This document shows, piece by piece, positions 26,710 through 36,700 of a stretch of 64,000 nt of DNA (position 1 is the stretch's first letter; each line of letters starts with the position of its first letter). The stretch spans positions 11,207,417 to 11,271,416 of the forward strand of contig OY829651.1 in the NCBI GenBank assembly GCA_963691815.1, written 5' to 3'. The position numbers and the translations under genes were made by a program. The notes under the pieces are model-generated. The model did not search any database. It was not told the origin of the DNA and saw nothing but the letters and a program-made list of their open reading frames with translations. The stretch comes from Echiichthys vipera (lineage: Eukaryota; Chordata; Actinopteri; Perciformes; Trachinidae).

Positions 26710-27612
26710 TTAATACATGTCAGAGTCATAGTTGGTTGGATCAAGACACAGTTCCGTCAAATCAAAAGGAGTTTCCTGGTTGTCGTCATCTTTGCTTTCA
26801 TCATCACTTTGGGGATCGCTGCCAAGCAAAGGATACAGCTGCTCCATTTTGTTCTCCATGGGTGAAATAGCTGTAGTAATGAGACGGTTAAGCAAAGCAC
26901 ACATACAGGAAACACAACCGCATCCACACAAGGTTAAAACTGCAGCAAAAACTGCTATTGAGACTAGGATAGAGGACACCAAAGTTCTATACTTCCCAAA
27001 AGCATCTATCCAGGAGTCCCACATAGTGGTAGAGACTCCAGAATGCTCCTTCATCTTACTGTTGAGAGTACGGAGCCCTGCTATTGCCTTGGTGAAGTTG
27101 CCATCAGCAGCAGTGTTGTTAGGGATGTAAGTGCAGCACTGTTCACCGAACATTGCACATACCCCTCCTTTCTCGGCCAATAGCATGTTCAGGGCTATTC
27201 GGTTTTGGAATGCCATGAGTGAAGTTGCAGCTAATTGATCATGAACTGCTTCGAACCCACTTTGTGTCCAATAACCTAGCTTTTGCACATTGTAGTGGAT
27301 GTAATTGATTCTGTCAACGTTCTTGTGAACTTTACACCACAAGCAAAAAATAGATTCAAAACCATTAGATATCTGATTGGCTTCTTTATATTCCTCTTGC
27401 ACCCCTCGTGGAACACCTATATCATCAATGTATGTTGGATCTCTTACATCTATCCATTTTGCAGATCTTTTCACACGTTGCCACTGTTCAGGCATTAAAC
27501 TGGATCCATTTGCTGCTAAATCTGCAGCAGACATAGGATGAATAGATATTGGCAAGAGCAATATTATGAGAGCACAGTATTCCGTCACATCTCTCGGTAA
27601 ATTATTAAACAA
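26710..27612 (-). CDS. Retroviral env, transmembrane-subunit portion (300 codons)
   Basis: Longest open frame of the provirus. A hydrophobic N-terminal stretch (residues about 13-26) is followed by a furin-like RVKR (46-49). The region 136-152 resembles the retroviral immunosuppressive-type segment and leads into a CX6CC motif (Cys152, Cys159, Cys160). A membrane helix spans about 210-233, and an acidic cytoplasmic tail follows (SDDESKDDD near 269-277). CLWC at 90-93 is a CXXC-type pair. No strongly hydrophobic fusion peptide directly follows RVKR. Upstream in the same frame the env reading is stopped by TGA at 27634-27636, so the Met at 27612 may be internal to the ancestral env rather than a true start. 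CX6CC places it among gamma-type envelopes. Confidence 0.85.
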   Translation of the reverse strand: MFNNLPRDVTEYCALIILLLPISIHPMSAADLAANGSSLMPEQWQRVKRSAKWIDVRDPTYIDDIGVPRGVQEEYKEANQISNGFESIFCLWCKVHKNVDRINYIHYNVQKLGYWTQSGFEAVHDQLAATSLMAFQNRIALNMLLAEKGGVCAMFGEQCCTYIPNNTAADGNFTKAIAGLRTLNSKMKEHSGVSTTMWDSWIDAFGKYRTLVSSILVSIAVFAAVLTLCGCGCVSCMCALLNRLITTAISPMENKMEQLYPLLGSDPQSDDESKDDDNQETPFDLTELCLDPTNYDSDMY

Positions 27613-27633
27613 TCTCTTGTCACCACTGCACCA

Positions 27634-28178
27634 TCAGATGTCGCTTCTTGACACAGGTTTATATTGTCCATCTACGGGAACAATTACTTCACACCATTCA
27701 TTTGAGAGATTGCCTAGTCGTTTTTCTCCTTCTGTCATGTTTATACATGTAAAGTTGCCTGGTGCTACTTTTTTAGAAAACATTACTTTCTTAAGGTCGA
27801 CCGCAGTGATCGGGAAAATAGAATCCCAGTATCTACAATTTTCCCTAGGATTTGTGTTATTCATTATGTCAGCTACACATATTTGGGGAATTATAGCTGG
27901 GATTATTTGTAAGAGGGGTCTAGGACTCATAACGCTACACAATTCTGTTTAGACATGTTAGCAGCTTGTTCAACCATTAATAACCAATTGGTATTATGTC
28001 CAGATACCCCTGTTGCTGCCTGGAACCATTCATCTGGAGTATACGCTACTGTAGGTTCTCCAAATGCAAAAACTCCTTGTTCACTACATTTATACATGCA
28101 TAGACTTATTAGGAACAAAGGATCATTATTATTAAACAGAGAGATGTCACTCAGCAATAAATGGCATCTCCTAACCAT
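27634..28178 (-). pseudogene. Retroviral env, surface-subunit remnants
   Basis: Two overlapping open pieces, 27634-27942 and 27927-28178, lie in different frames. They have cysteines and N-glycosylation sequons (NFT, NMT, NLS in the first; NMS in the second). The first is in the same frame as the transmembrane part but ends at a TGA (27634-27636). The change of frame near 27930-27945 implies a small indel. The two together are far shorter than a usual surface subunit, and the rest towards 28300 is not readable. Assigned to env from position and composition. Confidence 0.65.
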
Positions 28179-28317
28179 CTTTGGATCATTTTGGCTAAAT
28201 CTCCTCTACTTGGTTTGGTGTCTTATAAACGCTTCACTGACTTTCAGGTCTATCCAGCCTCTGTACGTCTGAATCAACCCTATTATCAGATTTTGCTCAC
28301 TTCCCCTAACGGAGTCT

Positions 28318-29222
28318 TTAACCAAAATGATCCTTTTGCAGTGTGTTAAATGGATCCACGTTAATCATTCTGCTATTTTTTACTGCTGTGGGGTTTGTCA
28401 GCAATACGTGATACGACCCTTCACACTTAGGTGAATACCAATGTTTCTTTTTATGATTCTTATTAACACCCAGTCTCCCAGTTCCACTAGCTGGAGTTCC
28501 TGCTGGGGGACAGAAAGGTTTTTCATTAGTTTGTTTCTGTTTTTGTTTTTCCAACATGGAACTCATCTAATCAGCTAATTTAGCCTCATCATCTGTTTCC
28601 CATTGATTTTTTTAAATTGGGGTAGTCTATATGGTTTTTCAAAGAACGTTTCATAAGGTGTCAATCCAGAAGTACAGGTAATGTTTATGTATAATTTCAC
28701 TAAATCTAAACATTGTGTCCACGGTCTTCCTGTTTCTTCAATGCACTTCTTAAACTATTTTAATCGTTCAATTAATTCTTTCTACTAGGCCAGCACTTTG
28801 TGGTTGGTAAGCACAATCATTCTTCAGATCAATATGGCACATTATCCCAATCTTCTTTACTATCTGGTTTACAAAATGAGTTCCATTATCACTATAGATT
28901 TTCTCAGGTATCCTTTACCTGGGAATAATGTCTTGTCAAAGCATCTATTATGAATGGACTACTTTTTCCCACTTTTTCCTTCACTTTGGTTTAATTCTAT
29001 AAAATCCATGTGGATTATTTGGAATGGATATTTAGGTGTAGGAAACGTTCTTCTACGCGGTCTTAGATTACCTTGTGGATTGTGCCTGGCACACGTCAGA
29101 CATGCTCTACAGAAATTTCTTTTTTTTTTTAAATAAGAGTTGAATCCATAGGTTGGTGTATCTGTCCTACCATCCCTCCTGTTGAGACATGTGTTAACCC
29201 ATGGCTCAATATTGCCGCCCAT
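28318..29222 (-). pseudogene. Retroviral integrase remnants (pol)
   Basis: Read from 29222 down: a zinc-binding-type segment with CRACLTCARHNPQGN (about 29125-29080), then PFQIIHMDF bearing the first catalytic Asp (about 29020-28995). Further on, in another frame, come SDNGTHF with the second Asp (about 28895-28875) and a PQSAGLVERIN box with the Glu (about 28810-28770). A C-terminal piece (28318-28566) holds HWYSPKCEGSYHVLLTNPTA, a GPY/F-like box. All three DDE residues can be located, but stops and frame changes separate them, so no intact integrase is made. Confidence 0.8.
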
Positions 29223-29353
29223 TTATACAAGTTTCTTGGTAGGATAGGTTTGTATTCTAGTCATATATATGTTGCCTTGTAATTTTGCTCCATTTTTATC
29301 CAAACTTCTCTTTTAGTTTTTGGACTTTGTTCTCGCATTTCTTTTAAGGTAGT

Positions 29354-29866
29354 TTAATCTAGAGTTGTGCATTCTTGCACTGTCAACACAGTTGTGTCAC
29401 CTGTTGCTGACGCTTTTGCTGTTTCGTCTGCAAATGCATTTCCTAGGGAAACAGTATCTGTGCTGGACGTATGTGCTGCACATTTACATATTGCTAATGC
29501 TTTTGGAAGTTGCACCGCTTGCAATAGATTTGTTAAAAGTTCAACATGTGTTACTAGTTTCCCTGTTTTCATGCCTCTGTTCTTCCAATATTGTGCAAAA
29601 GTATGAACTGTAGCATATGTATATTGACTATCAGTATAGATAGTTACTTCTTTGTTTTTCATTAATTTACATACTCCAATTAGGGCTATTTATTCAGCAG
29701 CCTGTGCTGAATAATGTGATGGCAGTTGTTCTGCTTTTAGCACCGTTGTGTGAGTTACAGCTGCATCTCCTGTCAGGGTTTTACGTAGTTCATTCTTTTT
29801 AGAAGAACCATCTACAAATATCACTTCTCCTTTTTGTAATGGTTGGTCTCTCAGATCGGCTCATCT
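29354..29866 (-). pseudogene. Retroviral RNase H remnant (pol)
   Basis: The open piece 29354-29662 starts with KEVTIYTDSQYTYATVH, the RNase H strand with its catalytic Asp. A W-x-x-RG segment and AHTSSTDTVSLGNAFADETAK follow, the terminal His/Asp region of the fold. The N-terminal half (about 29663-29866) is present but broken by stops; an IFVDGSSKK-like reading is interrupted. Confidence 0.75.
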
Positions 29867-31140
29867 TTAAGCTGTCTGTTTTGCTAGTTCCTGGCAATCA
29901 TGTTGTACACAATCCTCTAGGAGGGGTAACAACATAGCAGGATTCAGAGTTGTACATCTTTCAATGGTCAGATGGGGTTGTGACAGCAAAGTAGACATGC
30001 AAGACAGATGTCTAGCCGGTGATTTGTCTCCATGTTGTTGAGCTAATACAAAGGTCACAAAATATCCTCTGCAATCTACCATTTGCACAAAAGGTTTCCC
30101 ATAATCTGGTAATGCTAGTGCTGTGCTAGATACCAAAACTTGTTTTATTTTACAGAATGCTTCTTCAGCCTCTGCATTCCAGCATAATGGGGATGTCATT
30201 TTTAGATCTTCTTCATACATTAATTTACTCAAAGGTGCAGTTATTTCTGCATAGTTAGGCACCCAAGTTCTACAATAATTTGTCAATCCTAAAAATGACA
30301 TCTATTTTTTTTTTGTCACTAGTTTGGGAGCTTGGAGGATTGCTGTTTCTTCTGTCTTCCACTATTATTCGTCCTCCTGCACTAAGATTGTGTCCCAAGT
30401 ATTTTATCTGTTCTTTTCACATCTGCAGCTTGTTCTTTACTTGCTTTGTGACCTTCTTCAGCTAAATATTTTAGGAGTGCTATAGTGTCTTTTTACATGT
30501 CTCCATATCAGGGGAGGCTTGTAAAATATCATTTACATACAGGAGCACTTGGCTTCCCCCTACTTGCACTCATCACTTGAGAGTAAATAGTTGGACCCTC
30601 AGTCTTGGGAAAGTCTGGTATATGTGTATCTTTTCCCCCCAAAGGTGAAGGTGAACCAGAATTGACCTTTTTTTTGTTTGTTTTTTTTTTTTTTACTGGC
30701 ACCGAAAAGAATGCGTTACTGATATCTACTACAGTGAACACTTTTGCATCTGGTCTTAAAGTATTTAGCAGTGTATGAGGGTCAGGAACACACGGAGCGC
30801 TCTGAATTACAGCATTATTTACTGCTTGTAAATCTTGCACCATGCGCCATCCTTCAGATGGTGCTTGCTTTTTTACTGGAAAAATAGGAGTGTTGCAGGG
30901 GGAGTCTGTCTTCGCATATAATTATTAGTCCTGCAGCAATTCAATCCTCAATTACAGGTTTTATTCCCTCTTGTGCATCCTGTTTTAATGGATATTGTCT
31001 CACACATGGTCTGTACTCAGTTTTAGGTCTTATTTGAACTGATAATGCTCCTTTTACTTGTCCCACATCAGTTGGTCCTTTAGACCATAATTTATCTGGA
31101 ACACTTTTTTAGCAGTTCTTCCTCATTTTCCACTAACATA
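29867..31140 (-). pseudogene. Retroviral reverse transcriptase remnants (pol)
   Basis: Fingers/palm start near 30850 with MVQDLQAVN and FTVVDISNAFFSVPV, which bears the first catalytic Asp. A lysine-rich, T-run-derived scramble (about 30665-30700) interrupts the frame. The active-site loop at 30528-30539 reads YVND rather than the usual YXDD. The thumb/connection piece 29867-30301 opens with MSFLGLTNYCRTWVP and continues with a PLSKL segment. Several stops and indels lie between these parts. The sequence from 30850 to 31140 is the degraded N-terminal RT part. Enzyme activity is not expected. Confidence 0.8.
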
Positions 31141-31145
31141 ATGTT

Positions 31146-31730
31146 TCACTGAGCTCTTTGATCCAGATGAGTACCTCCCTGTACTTGTACTGTCCAAAAC
31201 AATGCTTTTCTGGTCAGACCTGTATTTGAGCTATACAACGTGTTCACTGATGTGGTAACCCCGTCTGTTGCACTCTCCCCCATTTGCACTATTTTACTCA
31301 AATCTTTCCATTGTTGATTTTTACTTTTATACAGGGAGATGTGAGGTGGGGTCCACATCCGATACAGGTAGGAATTTTCACCAGACTGCTGTACTTTCTG
31401 AATCTCCATACAAATACGTTACAGTGATTTTAGCAGGAGTGTCTTTCCCTAGTTTAGCTTCGTATTCTCTATCTGGTCCAGGTGTAGGTATTCGTGCTAG
31501 TCCTAACAACAACAAGTGTCTCTGCCCAAAAGATTGACTGGACATTCTGGAAACATTAAGATGGACAGCTGACAAGACAGTCCAGGTGGATCTGGGTCTC
31601 TTATCCACACAGGTTCTGTCTCTGGCACCTGAGTCAGCTTTCCACTGGCAGATCTCACAGTGACACTTGTTTGATTTGTTTTAAACCCTGGTATCCACAT
31701 AGTATATTGTAATATAGTATGTATCTGCGA
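31146..31730 (-). pseudogene. Retroviral protease C-terminal part and start of RT
   Basis: The open pieces 31503-31754 and 31378-31608 overlap in different frames and contain CPVNLLGRD followed by LLLLGLARIP, the conserved end of a retroviral protease. The piece 31146-31409 then leads towards RT. The frame change near 31505-31530 shows a small indel. The protease active site lies further upstream, beyond a LINE tail. Confidence 0.65.
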
Positions 31731-31897
31731 TACAGTACTCTTATTATAGTTCATATTTTGTATTTTATATTGTATTTTATTCTATTTTTTATCTTTGTAC
31801 CGCTGCTACGGTCACCTTATTTCCCCTCTGGGATAAATAAAGTTATCTATCTATCTATTCATTTATCTATCTATTTATCTATTTATTTATCTATTAG
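31730..31897 (+). repeat. LINE 3' tail with (TCTA)n nested in the provirus
   Basis: On the + strand CCTTATTTCCCCTCTGGGATAAATAAAGTTATC leads into (TCTA)n with interruptions (about 31847-31897). This is the typical 3' end of a CR1/Rex-like fish LINE with a simple-repeat tail. It lies between the protease active site and the protease C-terminus, so it entered the provirus lineage after the retroviral gene existed. The 5' limit is uncertain and no target duplication was identified. Confidence 0.75.
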
Positions 31898-32566
31898 TTA
31901 TCTGCAGGTAGTCCTGCAGGCACCTATGTCACATAAAAAGGTAAAAGGTTTACCGTTCACATACAAAATGACCTCTGGTTTTATACTATGCATATAGAGC
32001 AGCTCCTGATCATTTAACAGCACTTCCCCTGTGTCCCTGTCTGTTCTGCTCTCTCTGAAAAACTCCTTGGTAGTAAATCTCCTCTTTCTGTCCTGAAAGA
32101 AAATACTAACATAATCCCTGCACTACGACCTTTGGCCCTGCAGCAACCATTGGCTTTGCAGCAGCTCCTTTTTCTTCACTTTCCTCATCCCTATGTCTCT
32201 CCTTTCTTCCTGTCACTAGCCCTGTCTCATCATCCTTTCATCCTATAAAACAGCACCTCTTTTGCTTTAACGTTCTCTACACTTTCAAGTATTCTTTTAC
32301 TTTTTCTTTTTTTACAGCCTTCATCCAATACTCCGTATCCTCATACCCTTCTTGTTTCATCTTTATGGGATTCTTTTTGGTCTTTTTTTTTTTTTAATTG
32401 CATCTTGTAGTGCAGTTATTTTTTTGTGTGTTCGGCCGGCCTTCAAATTTTTACTGTTTTATCCATTTATTTATTTAATTTTATCAGGATCCTGTTTTTC
32501 TATAAAATTCCAATCTTTAATTAACAGTTCATCTTTTAGTTCGATTTTGCTTCCCCCTTTTCCCAT
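31898..32566 (-). pseudogene. gag remnant and protease active-site segment
   Basis: A gag-like start ATG at 32564-32566 (minus) is followed by MGKGGSK, a Gly2 start suited to N-myristoylation. The frame then stops within about 30 codons. Near the other end, 31922-31930 gives the protease loop as D-I-G in a CDIGACRT context instead of the usual DTG. Only some 600 bp separate the two, too little for a full gag, so most of gag is deleted. No nucleocapsid zinc knuckle was found. Confidence 0.6.
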
Positions 32567-33305
32567 TTTTGAGATTTTGGTCCAGTCCTATTAACACATA
32601 GGGTGTTCTAAAAACTGGTTTTAGTCAGTAGGGTAGCGATTAAACTACCTTTTGTGGTAACTCTCACTTCAACTCTTTCGAGTGGAGAATTCTTGCCTTT
32701 GCATCCACAATAGGCTCGCTACTTGTAGTCCTACTGTTTTGCATGAGGTAAAATACCTAGTGGTATTTTGATCTCCAATTACACTCACAATCACACTTTC
32801 ATTCACACAATTTTACCGGTTTTTTCTTCTGAACTTTTAAGACGTCTGGACCCCACTTGTCCTTTTACACAGAGCTTTCGGGTCTCTGTCTCCCAGTGGG
32901 TTTAGCATCACAGGACCCCGCCGTCCTTTACACGGAGTTTTTAATTTTCATTTATTATCATTTTTTATTTTATTTTTAGTTTTAAATATTTTTTTGCGGA
33001 CCTCCGTTGCCTCTACGGGATTTAAGTGATCGCTTTTACCTGATAGTGTCTAGAATTGTCAGGGCTTTATACACGCAATGATCCTCAGTCATTCGTCATC
33101 TTTTTAAGTGAAACTTCACTCACCACTGTGGCACCACTGTTGTCTTTCCCCTTCACGGACTACCGTCAGCCGTCGGATCCCAGCGGGTGAGCTGATTTCC
33201 AGTCCTGGAAAAGGATCTTAAAAGACTCACTCTATGGAGTCTGCCGTGGCCACGGTCTTTCCTGGAGTCCCCCACACCCGCTGGAATCCTTCAGGCGTAT
33301 TGGCA
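32567..33305 (-). other. Proviral leader
   Basis: About 740 bp between the primer site and the gag-like ATG, without open frames. In a retrovirus this region would hold the splice donor and packaging signals. I could not assign them. Confidence 0.5.
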
Positions 33306-33322
33306 TCCGGCTCGAAGGACCA
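33306..33322 (-). other. Primer binding site, tRNA-Tyr type
   Basis: Six bases inside the 5' LTR edge, the minus strand reads TGGTCCTTCGAGCCGGA. Its complement, TCCGGCTCGAAGGACCA, equals the 3' end of vertebrate tRNA-Tyr including the added CCA, 17 of 17 positions by my recollection of that tRNA. The tRNA identity rests on memory; the site's position and TGG start are seen directly. Confidence 0.8.
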
Positions 33323-33328
33323 AATAAA

Positions 33329-33761
33329 TGTCAGGTTTAAGCAACCTAAAACACCCAAAACTTAACAAAAGAGAGAAAGACAAGAGTTATTTTACTTGCA
33401 AGGAGAACGGACAGAGATGTGTTCAGCTACAGTCTCCTACCGCTCTGAGGTAATCTCTGCCGGACCCCTTCATTTTATTGGCTTTTGGTGGTTACAATGT
33501 ATACAATGAATTACCATTCTTAAGGTGAGGGTCACATAGCTGCAACTCAAGACATATCCTGTCCTTGATCAGTTGAGCAGGGTCTGTGTTTCCACAGACC
33601 CCCCTTTTGGTGACACATTAACAATCAGGCTTATCTGATTTCCTTGACCTGCAAAGCACCTCTGCACAACTTGGCTATACACACACCCCAAGTAATGTTA
33701 GTTAAAATGCAAAGGCAATTTGAGTAAATATGAGATTACTTTATGCACATTTATTCCAACA
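33329..33761 (-). repeat. 5' LTR of the provirus
   Basis: 433 bp, identical to the copy at 26154 except at 33440. It should contain the proviral promoter and act in the direction opposite to the host gene. The AATAAA on the minus strand lies about 270 bp into the LTR. No clear TATA box was assigned. Confidence 0.97.
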
Positions 33762-33766
33762 ATGAA
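33762..33766. repeat. Target-site duplication of the provirus (right)
   Basis: ATGAA immediately after the right LTR, identical to 26149-26153. Confidence 0.85.
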
Positions 33767-36700
33767 CATACTGCAATGTTGTGTTTACTAACATAGGCAA
33801 TATACTACAACTGAACTGGTTGTTGATTGGTACACGATAGTAAAAAAATGTGTTGAATTCCCTCTAATGAGGCATTTTACAGAATTTAATTATTGGAGCT
33901 AATGTTTTCTGTCTGTCAGGAAAAGTATCTTACGTGAGAAAGACAAAAAACCTTTCAGCTTGCTTCTATAAACACACTTTTAACTCATCTACATTCATTT
34001 GCAAAGTGTTACAATGAGTGTTGCATTTATTCCTTACCATATTTAAAAGGAATTATTTTAAATGAAAATCATTAAATTACAATAATTAGAGACTGAATAT
34101 ACTAAAAGCTCATCTCTCCGAATCCTCTCCAATGCTCTCAATACTACAATATATGTATACAGTGCACCATGTTCAAGGAGTTTATGAATGCATGCGTGAA
34201 TGGGGTGAATAGTGCCTGTAGTTTAAAGAGCTCTCAGTTGTTGCTAAGCAGTCAATAGCTGTGATGGCGCCCAAGGGTCTGCATGATGCTTATTTCGTTA
34301 TCCGTCCATGTTTGCGACAGCTCATGCAGACATCTGTGCATAAGTCTACCAGCAGCCATAAAATGTATGAACTCCTGTATATGTGAGAAAACTTCAATTA
34401 GGCACCCAATTTTCACTGTCGCCTTGAGACACGTTCTATTTGATTCATGGTGGGTTTAAAAAAAAAGAAAAAACGAACAGCCCCATTGAAGGCTTTTTGT
34501 AAACATTCATTGTACTGTATTTTAATGAATCATATTGACATGCTGGCTTTATCTGTTTGGCTTTTTGTGACTTTTACATCAATGTTTTTTACTTTCTTCT
34601 GCTTTAATCATATCACAATCCCCTTCTTTCTAAAACGGGAAGACTACTAACATCAAACAGAAGAAATATTTGACAGCTGGTGCATGAGAGGGAGAGGAAC
34701 AGAGAATAGTGGTAAGCAAGGAATCAGGCTGTGTCTTGCTCTCTCTTAGGCTGCATCACTAATGTGTATTTTGCCATGGAAGCCTTAATAAATGACCATC
34801 CTGAGCCCAGGGGATACTCGCCTACTGCTTCTCATCAAATCCAGTGATACACGTCTGTATCAACTCCATCATTTAACGTTATTAGAAAGTGAATTCTGTC
34901 ACCCGTCTAATAATATCTGACAGTGGACATGCATTGAAAGATGGGCCATTAAGACGGGGTTCTTATTTATTTCCTATTAGCTGACATGCTGTGTGTAAAG
35001 TGTTTTGCTGGATAGGCTATTAGTTTATTCCTCCATAAATTGGCATCAATGGTTGCTTATGACTGTGGATGAACGTGGGTTTTTTTTAACTCTTGCCATG
35101 GTCACACAGCAGGGGAAAACATTTGACCAATCTGAAGAAGAATGAGAAGAATCTCCTCAACAACTTGAAATTTGCTCACACACAACAGTTTATTAAATTT
35201 ATGTTATTTTCTTAGTGCATAACAGTTGAAGATTGAGATTGCGGCAGTTGGTATATTATAGTGTTGAAAACATTATATCTGATGTTGAACCTATAATCCT
35301 GCTCAGGTCTAGAGGTGGGAGAAAAAAACGTATTCTTAGATGCATCGCGATGTGGACGTGGAAGACTCTGTAAATGTTAATTTATAAAGTATAGTTTACG
35401 GAACGCAAAAGGCGAAACTTGGAAATGCGGAAGGGCAGCACCCACATTGTCTGTGGCATTGCACATAACAGAGACACGACACAGATATTCGGCTGGTATG
35501 TCGGATTAGCTGTTTATCTTTTATTAAGTGGTGACAGTGAGACAGATGTTTATGCATTCTTTTATTATGTTGAAGTGTTTACGAATGTCACAAGACTAGC
35601 AGCATAACGATTAACGTTACTTTTGAAGGCAACAGTGCAGACTGTTTTAGGGAGACACAGCGTTTCTGCTGAGAGCACAATGAATGTCCCAGCAAACCGT
35701 TTCCATCTCAAATCTTCAATTTTTAATTAAAAAATCAGTTAATCTGACACACTGACACCCTCTGCATTAAAAGATAACTTGGAAAAGGTGAAGCAAATTA
35801 CTAACTATTGCAACTATAATCAATAGATTTAGATGCATGAAGCAAAATTACTGACATGACCTTGAATGACTTTCCTGATCTGCACAAGGTTAGGGTTAGT
35901 TAGTTACTTTGAAGAAGGCCCAGTCCAGTCCTATCCAAGGAGGTCATGTTGCCTCCATCTGGCCACATAAACAATCTGCCAAGTTGCAATAGATTTACGA
36001 ACCCATTTGTCTCTCACCTTTGGCCTTTTAAGTAACTCAATGTGATCTTTATATTGTATGTATTGTCTATTGTGGTTATGGTTTTGTGGTCACTGCTGGC
36101 TGTACAGCAAAATGCTCCTAAGGGATAGTAATGACATCCATGATCTCAGCGTTTCTCATATTGCAGTTAATGACGGTAAAGGTTATGGAAATTGTGGATT
36201 TAACATGCTGCTACATGTGTCTTTTCTTCACAGTGTTTAAGCATAATGAACAAGTGTAACCAATCAGAGAGCTGTGTCATTGATATGTCCACAAGACAGC
36301 ACACTTATTCTTCAACTATTCAAATAAATTGGGCTCAGCCAACTCAGACTTACAACACTTCATTAACATTACTTTCAGGACACTGGATAAATATTTTAGA
36401 GCCAAGAGCTTTCAGATTAATGAAGCAATGGTGTGTGTGCCCATGTGTTTATTATTTTCCAATGTCATTATAACCCCAGAGAGCACTTCATTAAGTGTTC
36501 TACATTGAGGACTTTACATTCAGTTTTACCAATTCCACTTACCATATATAAAATAAGGTTAGGCTTCACTGTTTCACTCTCCATCAGGGGTTAGTGTTGT
36601 CTTTCTCCATGGCAGAGTTTTTTTTTTTTCTTTATTTGTTGTACTTTCAATTATACTTATGCTAATATATATAAATACTTTCAATATGTTCACATACATG

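Larger units (their letters stand above)
26154..33761 (-). mobile_element. Endogenous retrovirus (7608 bp), defective, young LTRs
   Basis: Complete provirus layout read on the minus strand: 5' LTR (33329-33761), tRNA-Tyr primer site, leader, gag remnant, protease, RT, RNase H, integrase, env, polypurine tract, 3' LTR (26154-26586). The flanks carry a perfect 5-bp duplication ATGAA. The LTRs differ by one transition in 433 positions, which means a recent insertion or later homogenisation. Coding parts are nevertheless badly broken, and a LINE 3' tail lies in the protease region. The pol and env motifs are of gamma/epsilon-like retroviral type (CX6CC env, integrase with a C-terminal GPY-like box). 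It sits antisense to the host ENOX gene inside an intron, the orientation usually tolerated. Confidence 0.95.

Noticed and set aside
26732..27130. 132-codon + strand frame opposite the env gene
   Set aside because: Shadow of the retroviral env reading frame on the other strand.
35889..35904. GGTTAGGGTTAG telomere-like words
   Set aside because: Only two units, not an interstitial telomeric array.
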